Of a DNA stretch of 64,000 nucleotides, positions 55,798-64,000 are shown piece by piece. The translations under genes were made by a program, and so were the position numbers. The stretch is from Marivivens aquimaris. GTDB taxonomy: Bacteria > Pseudomonadota > Alphaproteobacteria > Rhodobacterales > Rhodobacteraceae. The DNA lies in NCBI RefSeq assembly GCF_015220045.1, contig NZ_JADBGB010000001.1, forward strand, positions 1,393,001 through 1,457,000. The letters run 5' to 3'. The notes under the pieces were generated by a model. It saw only the letters and a list, made by a program, of their open reading frames with translations. It was not told the DNA's origin and made no database searches. Each line of letters starts with the position of its first letter. Position 1 is the first letter of the stretch.

Positions 55798-56439
55798 TCA
55801 GCGGCAGCCGTTTCGAATGAAATCCAATTTGGGATGATCGGAGTTTCGAAATTCAGCAGAGCTTTTAGAGCCCTGATAATCCGTCACTTCAAAAACGAAA
55901 TCTTCTCCTGAAAAAATTCCGGTTTTAAAGTCATTATAGCTTTGCGGCAGAAATGCACCCTGACCGTTCGTGGAAATATTCCAAAGTTCGGACACAGGAT
56001 CGTCTGATCCGAACCGAAAGCGCACCGGAACACGATCATTGCGATTTCCACCTATATACCCGTCCACTGTAACAAAGACTTCAAAAGCACCTTGCCCATC
56101 GCAGCGGATCCAGATCGCGTCTGGCGCATCGTTGTACCGCCCGCGTCCTGCTACTGAACTTAGGATTATGTAAGAAGTATCCTGATCACTGAAATCATCA
56201 GCGTTCTCAAAGAAGTGCCAATTGGACGAAGTTGAAATAGGTTTAGCGACTTCTGGTGCCGTTTCTTCTTCCGCCCTAGCCACATATCCGAATTGTCGAT
56301 CATAGCAGCCAAGCCGCTCTTGATCATCGTTCAAAGCGAGGCATGTCTCTGCCGAAACGTCTTGCGAAGCTGCAACATCTGCAATTCCGAGCGAAAGACA
56401 TAGTGCCGCAACGCTCGTTGAAATGATTTTTGAAACCAT
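55798..56439 (-). CDS. AT-rich secreted orphan (TagO/VasI-like features)
   Basis: The 213-residue protein has a signal peptide (hydrophobic run about 8-20, cleavage after AAS near 25). The start of the mature part, CLALNDDQERLGCYDRQFG, resembles the N-terminal segment of type VI secretion-associated TagO/VasI-like proteins, and IWIRCDGQGAFEVFV fits their second half. No type VI secretion genes are in the window. Base composition stands out: 51 of 120 bases are G or C in 55801-55920, against 43 of 60 in the adjacent bactofilin segment 55261-55320, suggesting recent transfer. The function is unknown. Confidence 0.75.
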   Translation of the reverse strand: MVSKIISTSVAALCLSLGIADVAASQDVSAETCLALNDDQERLGCYDRQFGYVARAEEETAPEVAKPISTSSNWHFFENADDFSDQDTSYIILSSVAGRGRYNDAPDAIWIRCDGQGAFEVFVTVDGYIGGNRNDRVPVRFRFGSDDPVSELWNISTNGQGAFLPQSYNDFKTGIFSGEDFVFEVTDYQGSKSSAEFRNSDHPKLDFIRNGCR

Positions 56440-56535
56440 GGGTCTTTTCCAATTTGTAGTGTCGGAAAAGAAAGCCGATGCAGTAAGTGCGAGTCAACCT
56501 TCGGTATAACCAATTACAATATTTTCCACCTAAAA

Positions 56536-57318
56536 TCACACCGGATCGTACAGCGCCCTTCGATACAAATGCCACGTCGCGTGCCCCAGCACGGGCAGCA
56601 CCACCATCAGACCGAGGAACGCGGGCGCGAGGGCAATCAGAGACAGCACCGCGATGATCGCCGCCCAGATCAGCATGACCGCGAGGTTCGAGGCGACGAC
56701 CTTGATCGACAGCAGCATGGCAGAGACGAAATCCACCTCTTTCTCCAGCAGCAGCGGCAGGCTCACCACGGTCATTGCGAACAGCAGGAACGCCAGCACC
56801 GCGCCGACGGCCAGCTCCACCGCGATCATCGTCAGGCCGGTGGAAGTAAAGAACATCTCGTAGCTGCTGGAGATGTTGCGGACCACCGACAGGCCCATCG
56901 TCAGCGCGAACAGCATGTGGGCGAGGAACGTCCAGAACAGGAAATAGATCACGATAATCGCGCCCATCCACGGGATCTGGCGGGTACGTTCCTGCCAGAC
57001 GACGCCCAACACTTCGGACCACGCCAGCGGCTGGCCGTTCTCCAGCCTGCGGGACACCTCGTAGAGGCCGACTGCCGCAAACGGTGCCGCCAGCGGGAAC
57101 CCCAGCGAAGTCGCAAGCACCCAGCTCACATGCCCCGCGCCGAGCATCACCATCGCGAACCCGATCAGCACGTAGACGGCGGAAAAGAACAGCCCGAATT
57201 GCGGCGCGCGACGGAAATCGTAGATCCCTGCCCTCAGCGACGCGAAAATGTCGTTCACCGTGACGGTGCCGACCAATGGCAACTGTGACGCCGGCGGCGT
57301 GTCGACCAACTGTGTCAT
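56536..57318 (-). CDS. DUF2189 membrane protein
   Basis: The 260-residue protein has six or seven predicted membrane helices and the family regions DIFASLRAGIYDFRRAPQFGLFFSAVYVLIG and LGHATWHLYRRALY at the end. DUF2189 proteins are annotated near cytochrome c oxidase components in some bacteria, but no such genes are here. The function is unknown. ATG at 57318 follows GGGAGAG. Confidence 0.87.
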   Translation of the reverse strand: MTQLVDTPPASQLPLVGTVTVNDIFASLRAGIYDFRRAPQFGLFFSAVYVLIGFAMVMLGAGHVSWVLATSLGFPLAAPFAAVGLYEVSRRLENGQPLAWSEVLGVVWQERTRQIPWMGAIIVIYFLFWTFLAHMLFALTMGLSVVRNISSSYEMFFTSTGLTMIAVELAVGAVLAFLLFAMTVVSLPLLLEKEVDFVSAMLLSIKVVASNLAVMLIWAAIIAVLSLIALAPAFLGLMVVLPVLGHATWHLYRRALYDPV

Positions 57319-57388
57319 AAGCGGCTCTCCCTCCCCCACAGGCTAAGCGGGAAAGGCAGCGGCGCAAAAATGTATTTGTAATATGTGT

Positions 57389-58186
57389 TTAGTTAGCGGG
57401 ATGGCAGATGGGTGGGCGAGCGGTTCCGGCGTCCTCGCTCCAGCCCGCCGCGTCTTGCAGCAAAAAGATGTCCCACAGCGGGTAGCCGTTCGGCGTCTCG
57501 CCATTCAGCCCGTCATCCGCTCCCAGATCGAGGCTCCCCGCCTCGCCGCATGTCAATTGTTCAAAACCCGCCCGCGTGATGGTGCCGAAGTTCATCTGCA
57601 CCCAGTTCTGATGCGCTTGCAGGTCCGCGATGTCGGGCGCCTCGCCGCAGCGGTCCGTCGCCGTCACCCGCGTCCACGGCGGAAACATGGGGTTGTCCGA
57701 ATACCCACTCACCAACCGCCCCAGCGCGATCTCTCTGGCTTTGAAAGCAGTGATCAGTTCGAAGGCTGCATCAACGTCGATATCCCGCTCTTCGGCCAGT
57801 TCCAGCACGGTGAGTTCAATCTGGCTCTCAAGGTAACAGCCCTCGGGCCACGGGGCCTCGCCAGCCTCGTAGTAGCGGACCATGTGGAACGGCGGCAAGT
57901 TCTCGAGGCTGAACTCGGCGTCCACCACGGGCATGACAATCTTGCAGACCTCGGGGCCGAGCAGCACCCAGTCACCAGCGGCCTGAGCGACGCCCTCTTC
58001 CACGGCCTGCGAAGCCAGACGCTCGAAATAGGCAACGTCCAGCCCCTGCGCTGCGGCGCGCTCCAATACGGAGGGGCCGATAGCGCAGCCTTCGCGCTGC
58101 AAGAATGCATCAAATGCGTGGATGGTGCTTTCGGCGCGCGCACTGCCCGCCGCCAAAGCAAGGACCAGTGCCAGCGCAGCGCGCAT
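57389..58186 (-). CDS. Secreted hypothetical protein
   Basis: The 265-residue protein begins with a signal peptide (RAALALVLALAAGSARA, cleavage after ARA near 18). It contains eight cysteines in the mature part, several in the C-terminal half (DRCGEAPD, LTCGEAG, PPICHP), consistent with disulphides in the periplasm. I do not recognise the family. The start is 1 bp after the prfB stop, so it is expressed with prfB. The C-terminal region includes PNGYPLWDIFLLQDAAGW. Confidence 0.75.
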   Translation of the reverse strand: MRAALALVLALAAGSARAESTIHAFDAFLQREGCAIGPSVLERAAAQGLDVAYFERLASQAVEEGVAQAAGDWVLLGPEVCKIVMPVVDAEFSLENLPPFHMVRYYEAGEAPWPEGCYLESQIELTVLELAEERDIDVDAAFELITAFKAREIALGRLVSGYSDNPMFPPWTRVTATDRCGEAPDIADLQAHQNWVQMNFGTITRAGFEQLTCGEAGSLDLGADDGLNGETPNGYPLWDIFLLQDAAGWSEDAGTARPPICHPAN

Positions 58187-58187
58187 C

Positions 58188-59315
58188 TTAGTCCTCGGCG
58201 TTGGCGTCGGCGCGGGACATACCCGCAACGCCCATCGACAGGGTCGCGCCCATCAGGCCGTCAAGGTCGCCGTCCAGCACGCCTTGGGTGTCCGAGGTTT
58301 CATAGCTGGTGCGCAGGTCTTTGACCATCTGGTACGGCTGAAGCACGTAGGAACGGATCTGGTTACCCCAACCCGCGTCGCCCTTGGCTTCGTGAGCGGC
58401 GTTGATGTCGGCGTTGCGGCGGTCGAGCTCCATCTGGTAGAGGCGCGACTTCAGGGCCTTCATCGCGATATCGCGGTTCTGGTGCTGCGACTTTTCCGAC
58501 GAGGTCACAACGATGCCGGTCGGGATGTGCGTGATACGCACCGCCGAGTCGGTGGTGTTGACGTGCTGACCGCCTGCACCGGACGAACGGTAGGTGTCGA
58601 TGCGGATGTCATTGGCCTGAACGTCGATCTCGATGTTGTCGTCGACGACGGGATAGACCCAGACCGAGCTGAACGAGGTGTGACGGCGCGCAGCCGAGTC
58701 GTAGGGCGAAATACGCACCAGACGGTGCACGCCCGATTCCGACTTCAGCCAGCCGTAAGCGTTCGGGCCGCTGATCTTATAGGTGACGGATTTGATGCCT
58801 GCTTCTTCACCCGGTGTTTCGGACTGCATCTCGACCTTGTAGCCCTTCTTTTCCGCCCAGCGGACGTACATGCGGGCAAGGATCGACGCCCAGTCACAGG
58901 ACTCCGTACCGCCAGCGCCCGAGTGGACTTCGAGGAAGGTGTCGTTGCCGTCGGCCTCGCCGTCCAGAAGCGCTTCGAGCTCCTTCTGGGCAGCGGTTTC
59001 CTTCAGCGCCTTCAGCGCGTTTTCGGCGTCCTTGACCACTTCGGCGTCATCTTCCATCTCGCCCAGTTCGATGAGCTCGATGTTGTCGTCCATCTCCTGC
59101 TTGATGCCTTTGTAGTTATCCATGGCATCGACGAGCATCTGGCGCTCGCGCATGAGTTTCTGCGCCGCATCCGGATCGTCCCAGAGGGTCGGGTCTTCGA
59201 CGCGGGCGTTGAATTCTTCAAGCCGGTAGGCCGCAGTTTCCCAGTCCATCCGCTGCGCCAGCAGGGCGAGCGACTTTTCGATGGCGTTCACGATGTTCTG
59301 CGTTTCGGCGCGCAT
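58188..59315 (-). CDS. prfB: Peptide chain release factor 2
   Basis: RF2 releases nascent chains at UGA and UAA. The 375-residue protein has the catalytic GGQ at 248-250 in SSGAGGQHVNTTDS. The codon-recognition loop reads SPYDS in VRISPYDSAARRHTSF, where the E. coli tripeptide is SPF. The reading frame is continuous from the ATG at 59315, so there is no programmed frameshift as in E. coli prfB. Confidence 0.97.
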   Translation of the reverse strand: MRAETQNIVNAIEKSLALLAQRMDWETAAYRLEEFNARVEDPTLWDDPDAAQKLMRERQMLVDAMDNYKGIKQEMDDNIELIELGEMEDDAEVVKDAENALKALKETAAQKELEALLDGEADGNDTFLEVHSGAGGTESCDWASILARMYVRWAEKKGYKVEMQSETPGEEAGIKSVTYKISGPNAYGWLKSESGVHRLVRISPYDSAARRHTSFSSVWVYPVVDDNIEIDVQANDIRIDTYRSSGAGGQHVNTTDSAVRITHIPTGIVVTSSEKSQHQNRDIAMKALKSRLYQMELDRRNADINAAHEAKGDAGWGNQIRSYVLQPYQMVKDLRTSYETSDTQGVLDGDLDGLMGATLSMGVAGMSRADANAED

Positions 59316-59342
59316 TGTTCTACTCTTGTCAGTCTGGGAATG

Positions 59343-59364
59343 GGGGCCGTGCGGGACGGCCCCT
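59343..59364. terminator. GC-rich hairpin between mrcA and prfB
   Basis: GGGGCCGT and ACGGCCCC form an 8-bp stem with a GCGGG loop. There is no T tract in the minus-strand direction, so it may be a weak terminator or an attenuating structure between co-directional mrcA and prfB. Confidence 0.45.
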
Positions 59365-59411
59365 TCAGGATCAACGCGTCTTAGCGTTCATTCGGCCTGC
59401 GGGCAAGGCGA

Positions 59412-61928
59412 TCAGTACAGACCGCCCGACGACAGTGTGCCGAAGGAGGCGTTCGGACCCACGGTCGCGGTGCCGCCATCCGAGCTGCGGACCTGACGGG
59501 TGGCCTGGGGAACTTCGTCCACCAGCGGCAGGTCGGCCGACACGGCAAAGCCGCCGTCAAACTGGATACCGAACAGGGGCTCTTCGCCGCCGCGGAAACA
59601 TTCGCGCACCACGTTCTCACCCGATGCGCCGTCCGACAGGCGGGCGCCGGTGAAGCGGTCGATGTTGATGAAGTTACACTCGTCCGGCACTTCGAACGGG
59701 CCGCCGCCGTAGGTCACGATGGCTTTTTCCATGAAGCGCTGGAATACAGGGCCACAGAAACCGCCGCCCGAGCCGCCGATCAGCGAACGCGGGGTGTCGT
59801 AACCGATGTAGCAGCCCGCGACGATGTTCGAGGTGAAGCCGACGAACCACACGTCCTTGGAGTCGTTGGTGGTACCGGTTTTACCAGCAGTCGGAACCGG
59901 CAGGTTAACGGTGCGCGACGCGGTACCGCGCTGCACAACGCCCTGCAGCATCGAGGTCAGCTGGTACGCGGTCACAGCGTTCATGATGCGGTCGCGGTTG
60001 GAGTCGATCTGCGGCGCGTCACCTGCGGGAAGTTGCGGGATGGTACAGTCGACACAGGTGCGGCTCTCGTGACGGTAGACGGTGTCGCCGTAGCGGTCCT
60101 GCACACGGTCAACGAGGGTCGGCTCCACACGCTCGCCGCCGTTGGCGAACATGGCGTAGGCACCGACCAGCTTGTAGAGCGTGGTTTCCTCCGCACCCAG
60201 CGATGCCGACAGGTACGGACCCATGTTGTCATAGACGCCGAAACGCTCGGCGTATTCCTTCACGACATCCATGCCGACTTCCTGCGCCAGACGGATGGTC
60301 ATAAGGTTACGCGACTGTTCGATACCAGTGCGCAGCGGCGTCGGGCCGTAGTACTGGTTCGACGCGTTCTGCGGACGCCAGAGGCCCTGCGGCGTGTCGA
60401 TCTCGATCGGAGCGTCGACGACGATGGTCGCAGGCGTATAGCCCGAATCCAGCGCGGCGGCGTAGACGAACGGCTTGAATGCCGAACCCGGCTGGCGCTC
60501 TGCCTGCGTGGCGCGGTTCAGTTCCGAAGACTGGTACGAGAAGCCGCCCTGCATCGCCAGAACACGGCCCGTATCGACGTCCATAGCCATGAACGCGCCT
60601 TCGACCTGCGGAACCTGTCGCAGTGTCCAGCGGATGAACGAGCCATCGCTGTCCGAGGTCATGCGGCGCACCAGCACCACGTCGCCTTCGGCAAAGTTCT
60701 CAAAGAAGTCGCCCGACATCCACTGGATGTCATCGCGCGGCACGACCTGCGGCTCTGCCTCGGTCTCCTGCACGTCCTCGACACCGATCACGAGCTGGTT
60801 TTCCTCGACGGCGCGCACGACGGCGGGATACCACTGGCCGCCCAAGGCGACGTCACGCGGCACATCAAGGCTTGCCAGCGCGGAGCGCCAATCGGCCTCG
60901 TTCGCCAGCGCTTCGGCGGCAATGGTCTTGCCGGTGCCGCGCCATTGGCCGCGCGCACGGTCGTATTCTTCCAGCGCCTGCTGGAGCGACAGTTCGGCTT
61001 CGTTTTGCAGTTCGGGATCAACGGTCGCACGGATCGACAGACCGCCCGAGAAGAATTCTTCCTCACCGAAGTTGCGCGACAGCTGACGGCGGATTTCATC
61101 GGTGAAGTAGCCGCGCGGCGGCAGGGTCGAACGGAAGCTGTCATAGTCGCCCGACTGCACGGTGCGCAGCGGCGCGTCACGCTCGGACTGCGAAACCTCT
61201 TGCGAGATATAGCCGTCGATGGCCATGCGGCGCAGAACGTAGTTCCGGCGATCAACCGCATCGTCGTACTGGCGGACGGGGTGCAGGTTACCGGGGCGCT
61301 GCGCGAGCGCGGCCAGATACGCAGCCTCGCCCGGCGTCAGATCGCTGAGCGGTTTGTTGAAATAGGATTGGGCGGCAGCGGCCACACCGTAGGAGTTCTG
61401 ACCGAGGAAAATCTCGTTCAGATACAGCTCGATGATCTGCTCCTTGGTCATCACGCGTTCGATGCGGACCGACAGGATGAGTTCCTTGATCTTACGCTCG
61501 GCGGTACGATCTGAGGACAGCAGGAAGTTCTTCATCACCTGCTGGGTGATGGTCGACGCACCGCGGATGTCCGAGCCGCGCGATTGCACGGCCTCGACAG
61601 CCGCCGCGACGATGCCGCGAATGTCATAACCGGGGTGGGTGTAGAAATTCTGGTCTTCCGCCGAAACGAAGGCGTACTTCACAATGTCCGGAATTTCTTC
61701 AGCAGGCACGAACAGACGGCGCTCTGCGGCGAATTCGTCGATGATGCGGCCTTCGCCGTTATAAACGCGAGAGATCGTTTTCGGCGTGTACTGCGCGAGC
61801 GTCTGATAGCTCGGTAAGTCCCTGCCGTAGAACGTAAAAACTGCGCCGAGGCCCAGTGCGCACATGACAATTCCAAGCGTCGCCATAGTGAAAAAGGCGC
61901 CGAAGAATGACATAATAAAGCGAAGCAC
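59412..61928 (-). CDS. mrcA: Penicillin-binding protein 1A (bifunctional glycosyltransferase/transpeptidase)
   Basis: This bifunctional enzyme polymerises and cross-links peptidoglycan at the inner membrane. The 838-residue protein has an N-terminal anchor (about 6-34), a GT51 domain with catalytic E91 in SAEDQNFYTHPG and STITQQVMKN, and a transpeptidase domain with S482 in QPGSAFKPF, SRN, and KTGTTND. A PCB_OB-like insert lies between the domains. The start is GTG at 61928, about ten bases after GGGGG; an ATG at 61913 lacks a ribosome site. Confidence 0.95.
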   Translation of the reverse strand: MLRFIMSFFGAFFTMATLGIVMCALGLGAVFTFYGRDLPSYQTLAQYTPKTISRVYNGEGRIIDEFAAERRLFVPAEEIPDIVKYAFVSAEDQNFYTHPGYDIRGIVAAAVEAVQSRGSDIRGASTITQQVMKNFLLSSDRTAERKIKELILSVRIERVMTKEQIIELYLNEIFLGQNSYGVAAAAQSYFNKPLSDLTPGEAAYLAALAQRPGNLHPVRQYDDAVDRRNYVLRRMAIDGYISQEVSQSERDAPLRTVQSGDYDSFRSTLPPRGYFTDEIRRQLSRNFGEEEFFSGGLSIRATVDPELQNEAELSLQQALEEYDRARGQWRGTGKTIAAEALANEADWRSALASLDVPRDVALGGQWYPAVVRAVEENQLVIGVEDVQETEAEPQVVPRDDIQWMSGDFFENFAEGDVVLVRRMTSDSDGSFIRWTLRQVPQVEGAFMAMDVDTGRVLAMQGGFSYQSSELNRATQAERQPGSAFKPFVYAAALDSGYTPATIVVDAPIEIDTPQGLWRPQNASNQYYGPTPLRTGIEQSRNLMTIRLAQEVGMDVVKEYAERFGVYDNMGPYLSASLGAEETTLYKLVGAYAMFANGGERVEPTLVDRVQDRYGDTVYRHESRTCVDCTIPQLPAGDAPQIDSNRDRIMNAVTAYQLTSMLQGVVQRGTASRTVNLPVPTAGKTGTTNDSKDVWFVGFTSNIVAGCYIGYDTPRSLIGGSGGGFCGPVFQRFMEKAIVTYGGGPFEVPDECNFINIDRFTGARLSDGASGENVVRECFRGGEEPLFGIQFDGGFAVSADLPLVDEVPQATRQVRSSDGGTATVGPNASFGTLSSGGLY

Positions 61929-62081
61929 GTGTATAGACCCCCGTTGGCTCGTCGCCTGCTTATATGGTGCAAAAATCCGCTGGTCAAAACGCCTTCGGTC
62001 AATTTGTGGTAATTAACCGTCTTTCGCCTTGGGCGACTGTCGGGCTATCTGTTGCCCCGAACAACTATTGCCGCGGAAACG

Positions 62082-62696
62082 ATGAGCACTCCTGAAACAA
62101 CTCTCGCGGTCTACGACCGTATCGCAGGCGACTGGGATCGCTACCGTGACCGCCGCCTGACCGAACGCGCGTGGCTGGACCGAATGCTGGCCGCCGCCCC
62201 TCGGAACAAGGGCAAACGCACGGTTCTGGACCTCGGCTGCGGCTCGGGCCGTCCCATTGCGACCTATCTCGCGGACAGAGGCGCGCAGATCACCGGCGTC
62301 GACGGTGCCCCGCGGATGACCGAACTCTTCACGCACAATCTGCCCTCCGCCACCGTGCACACGGCGGACATGCGTGGCCTCGACCTTGGCCGCACGTTCA
62401 GCGCTATTCTGGCTTGGGACAGCTTCTTCCACCTCTCGCCCGCCGACCAGCGGCAGATGTTCGCCGTCTTCGCGCAGCACGCCGCCCCTGACACCATTCT
62501 GATGTTTACCAGCGGCCCCGATGAGGGCGTGGAGATGGGCGAAGTCGTCGGAGAGGCCGTCTATCACGCGTCCCTCTCGCCAGAGGCGTACCGCGATCTG
62601 CTGACACGCCACGGGTTCGAGGAACTGATGTTCAAACCCGAGGACCCCGACTGCGGGGGTCACTCGGTCTGGCTCGCCAAGTTTACTGGCGCATAA
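62082..62696 (+). CDS. Class I SAM-dependent methyltransferase
   Basis: The 204-residue protein has motif I VLDLGCGSGRPIATYLA, motif II VDGAPRMTELF and motif IV ILAWDSFFHLSPADQ. The substrate is unknown. ATG at 62082 follows CGGAAAC; an upstream TTG in frame is less likely. It is divergent from mrcA and its last 14 bases overlap the convergent amiC gene. Confidence 0.88.
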   Translation: MSTPETTLAVYDRIAGDWDRYRDRRLTERAWLDRMLAAAPRNKGKRTVLDLGCGSGRPIATYLADRGAQITGVDGAPRMTELFTHNLPSATVHTADMRGLDLGRTFSAILAWDSFFHLSPADQRQMFAVFAQHAAPDTILMFTSGPDEGVEMGEVVGEAVYHASLSPEAYRDLLTRHGFEELMFKPEDPDCGGHSVWLAKFTGA

Positions 62697-63903
62697 GGGG
62701 CGCGCGCGCCTCTTCGGCGTCCGCCCAGCGCTGGAGCCCCAGCACGATCCCCGCCACGATCCGCGCACGGCCCTCGGGCGTCTCCAACGTCGAGCGGTCG
62801 CCCGCGTTCGACAGGAACCCGACCTCGATCAGCACCGACGGGAAATCGGCAGCATTCAGCACCGCCAGATAGGCTTTGCGGTGCGGACGCGAGTTCACCG
62901 ACGCCCCCGTATTGCCCAGCGACCGGATCAGCGTGTCGGCCAGCGCTTCGGTCTTCGGCGCGGTTTCGACCCGCGCCATATCCATCAGCACCGTCGCAAT
63001 GGTGTCGTCATGACCGCTGAGGTCGAGGCCCGTGACCAGATCGCTCCGGTCATGACGCTCGGCCATGCGCTGCGAGGCTTCGCTCTCGGCATCATCAGAC
63101 AGGGTGTAGATCGACGCGCCCGAAGTCACATCGTCCCCCTCCAGCGCATCCGCGTGGAGCGAGATGAACACATCCGCCCCCGCCGCCCGCGCGATGGTCA
63201 TTCGCTCTTCCAGCGGCACGAACACATCCTCGTTGCGGGTCAGCACGGCCTTCATGCCTGCCTGACGGTTGATCGTCTCCGCGACCTCGCGGCCCAGACG
63301 CAGCATGACGTTGGCCTCTTGCAGCCCGCCCCGCTCCGCCCCCGGATCGATCCCGCCGTGACCGGGGTCGATGGCCACCGTCAGCAACCCGTCGTCGATG
63401 ACCGGCATTTCGGCCTTCAGGTCCACACCCGCCATCATGTCCCAACCCGGATCGGGCGGCGCACCGGCGCTGGCCTTGAACTCCGCCTCGGTCGTCGGCG
63501 CCAGACGGATCGTCAGGTCCGCCGCATTCGTCACCGGATCAACGGCCATACCCGCAGTGTCGATCGCCAGAGGCTCCTTGAGGTCCACGATCATCCGCGA
63601 CCACCCCGGACGGAGCGATCCGAACCGCAGGTCTGTCACACGAGTGGACTTCTGAAGGCCCTCTTGCGTGACGCCCCGCCAGTCGATCTCGCGGAAATCC
63701 ACCACGAGCCGCATCGGATCATCGAGCGTGAACACGCGCCACGGCACGGGCTGCGATAGCTCCAGATCGACCTCGATCCCGAACCGCAGGTCCGTGACCG
63801 CGCTTTCATCCATATCCACACGCGCAAGGCCGGTGAAATCCTGCGCAGCCACCTGCCCTGCCAGAACGCAAGCCAGCGCGGCGCCCATAAAACGGCGGAT
63901 CAT
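62683..63903 (-). CDS. amiC: N-acetylmuramoyl-L-alanine amidase (AmiC type)
   Basis: This periplasmic amidase splits septal peptidoglycan. The 406-residue protein has a signal peptide (ALACVLAGQVAAQ), an AMIN domain (about 28-140) and an Amidase_3 domain with zinc residues H182 in DPGHGG, E197 and H250 in ISLHAD, and the catalytic glutamate in LIEVGFLSN. The start overlaps the stop of the aminotransferase gene upstream, and mrcA follows downstream, an order common in Rhodobacterales. Confidence 0.95.
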   Translation of the reverse strand: MIRRFMGAALACVLAGQVAAQDFTGLARVDMDESAVTDLRFGIEVDLELSQPVPWRVFTLDDPMRLVVDFREIDWRGVTQEGLQKSTRVTDLRFGSLRPGWSRMIVDLKEPLAIDTAGMAVDPVTNAADLTIRLAPTTEAEFKASAGAPPDPGWDMMAGVDLKAEMPVIDDGLLTVAIDPGHGGIDPGAERGGLQEANVMLRLGREVAETINRQAGMKAVLTRNEDVFVPLEERMTIARAAGADVFISLHADALEGDDVTSGASIYTLSDDAESEASQRMAERHDRSDLVTGLDLSGHDDTIATVLMDMARVETAPKTEALADTLIRSLGNTGASVNSRPHRKAYLAVLNAADFPSVLIEVGFLSNAGDRSTLETPEGRARIVAGIVLGLQRWADAEEARAPLMRQ

Positions 63904-64000
63904 CGGCGTGCCTCCATAAACGTCCCCAGACGGCGCAGACCTTCGGCGATATCCTCGGTCGAACGCGCATAGGACAGACGCAGCCAGTGCTTGCCCTCCA
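63900..64000 (-). CDS. PLP-dependent aminotransferase, C-terminal end (partial)
   Basis: The last 33 codons are visible. They read ...HWLRLSYARSTEDIAEG and end LRRLGTFMEARR, matching the C-terminus of class I aspartate-type aminotransferases, where the arginine of RxSYA binds the substrate carboxylate. The rest lies beyond the window. The stop overlaps the amiC start. Confidence 0.75.
   Translation of the reverse strand, partial: EGKHWLRLSYARSTEDIAEGLRRLGTFMEARR

Noticed and set aside
58188..59315. Programmed frameshift in prfB
   Set aside because: The frame is open from the ATG to the stop without an internal UGA, so no frameshift is needed.

Overview
The window is a high-G+C, densely coded piece of an alphaproteobacterial chromosome, most likely from the Rhodobacteraceae (Roseobacter group). 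The evidence is two perfect GTTC-N7-GTTC type LexA boxes (the alphaproteobacterial SOS operator), an FNR/FnrL-type TTGAT-N4-ATCA site, the amiC-mrcA-prfB neighbourhood, and family choices such as DUF4260, DUF924, DUF455, DUF2189 and an RcnB-like secreted protein. I found no rRNA, tRNA, CRISPR array, insertion sequence or phage gene. Family assignments come from reading motifs by eye, without database searches.

Region 1 (1-14266) is carbohydrate and phosphodiester uptake. The window opens inside a double-domain peptide-type ABC ATPase, followed by a GH4 alpha-galactosidase, a flavin-dependent tryptophan-halogenase-like protein and a GH42 beta-galactosidase. This resembles the peptide-type alpha-galactoside (agp) transport operons of rhizobia, with an unexpected halogenase inserted. 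After a 340-bp regulatory gap with a perfect LacI-type palindrome comes a tightly overlapped operon: solute-binding protein, two permeases, ATPase, a tandem-duplicated glycerophosphodiester phosphodiesterase, a LacI regulator and an inositol-monophosphatase-family enzyme. The enzymes suggest import and stepwise hydrolysis of a glycerophosphodiester such as glycerophosphoinositol.

Region 2 (14364-28008) holds stress and redox functions: large-subunit catalase KatE, a chromate transporter, a RES/Xre toxin-antitoxin pair with its operator in the promoter spacer, a PaoABC-type molybdenum aldehyde oxidoreductase, a radical-SAM plus UdgX DNA-repair pair under a LexA-controlled and apparently leaderless promoter, and a YdeP-like molybdopterin oxidoreductase.

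Region 3 (28130-39702) has a GH3 beta-glucosidase with a PA14 insert, a formylglycine-generating enzyme with both catalytic cysteines, a GNAT enzyme, MarC, CoaD, a CBS protein, and a valine-catabolism cluster (mmsA, acyl-CoA dehydrogenase, 3-hydroxyisobutyryl-CoA hydrolase, mmsB) next to a divergent LysR regulator.

Region 4 (39768-64000) is mostly housekeeping: small membrane and secreted proteins, SOS-controlled uvrA, rhodanese, lpdA, an MFS carrier, queA, a very large AsmA/YhdP-like envelope protein, a Bcp peroxiredoxin, a DUF455 ferritin-like protein, an M23 peptidase overlapping a bactofilin gene, an AT-rich secreted orphan, prfB, mrcA, a methyltransferase, amiC, and the tail of an aminotransferase gene.

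The most notable signals are the SOS/leaderless radical-SAM-UdgX unit, the halogenase in a galactoside operon, the toxin-antitoxin control region with a second hairpin able to mask the antitoxin Shine-Dalgarno, and the GDPD-GDPD/IMPase transport operon.
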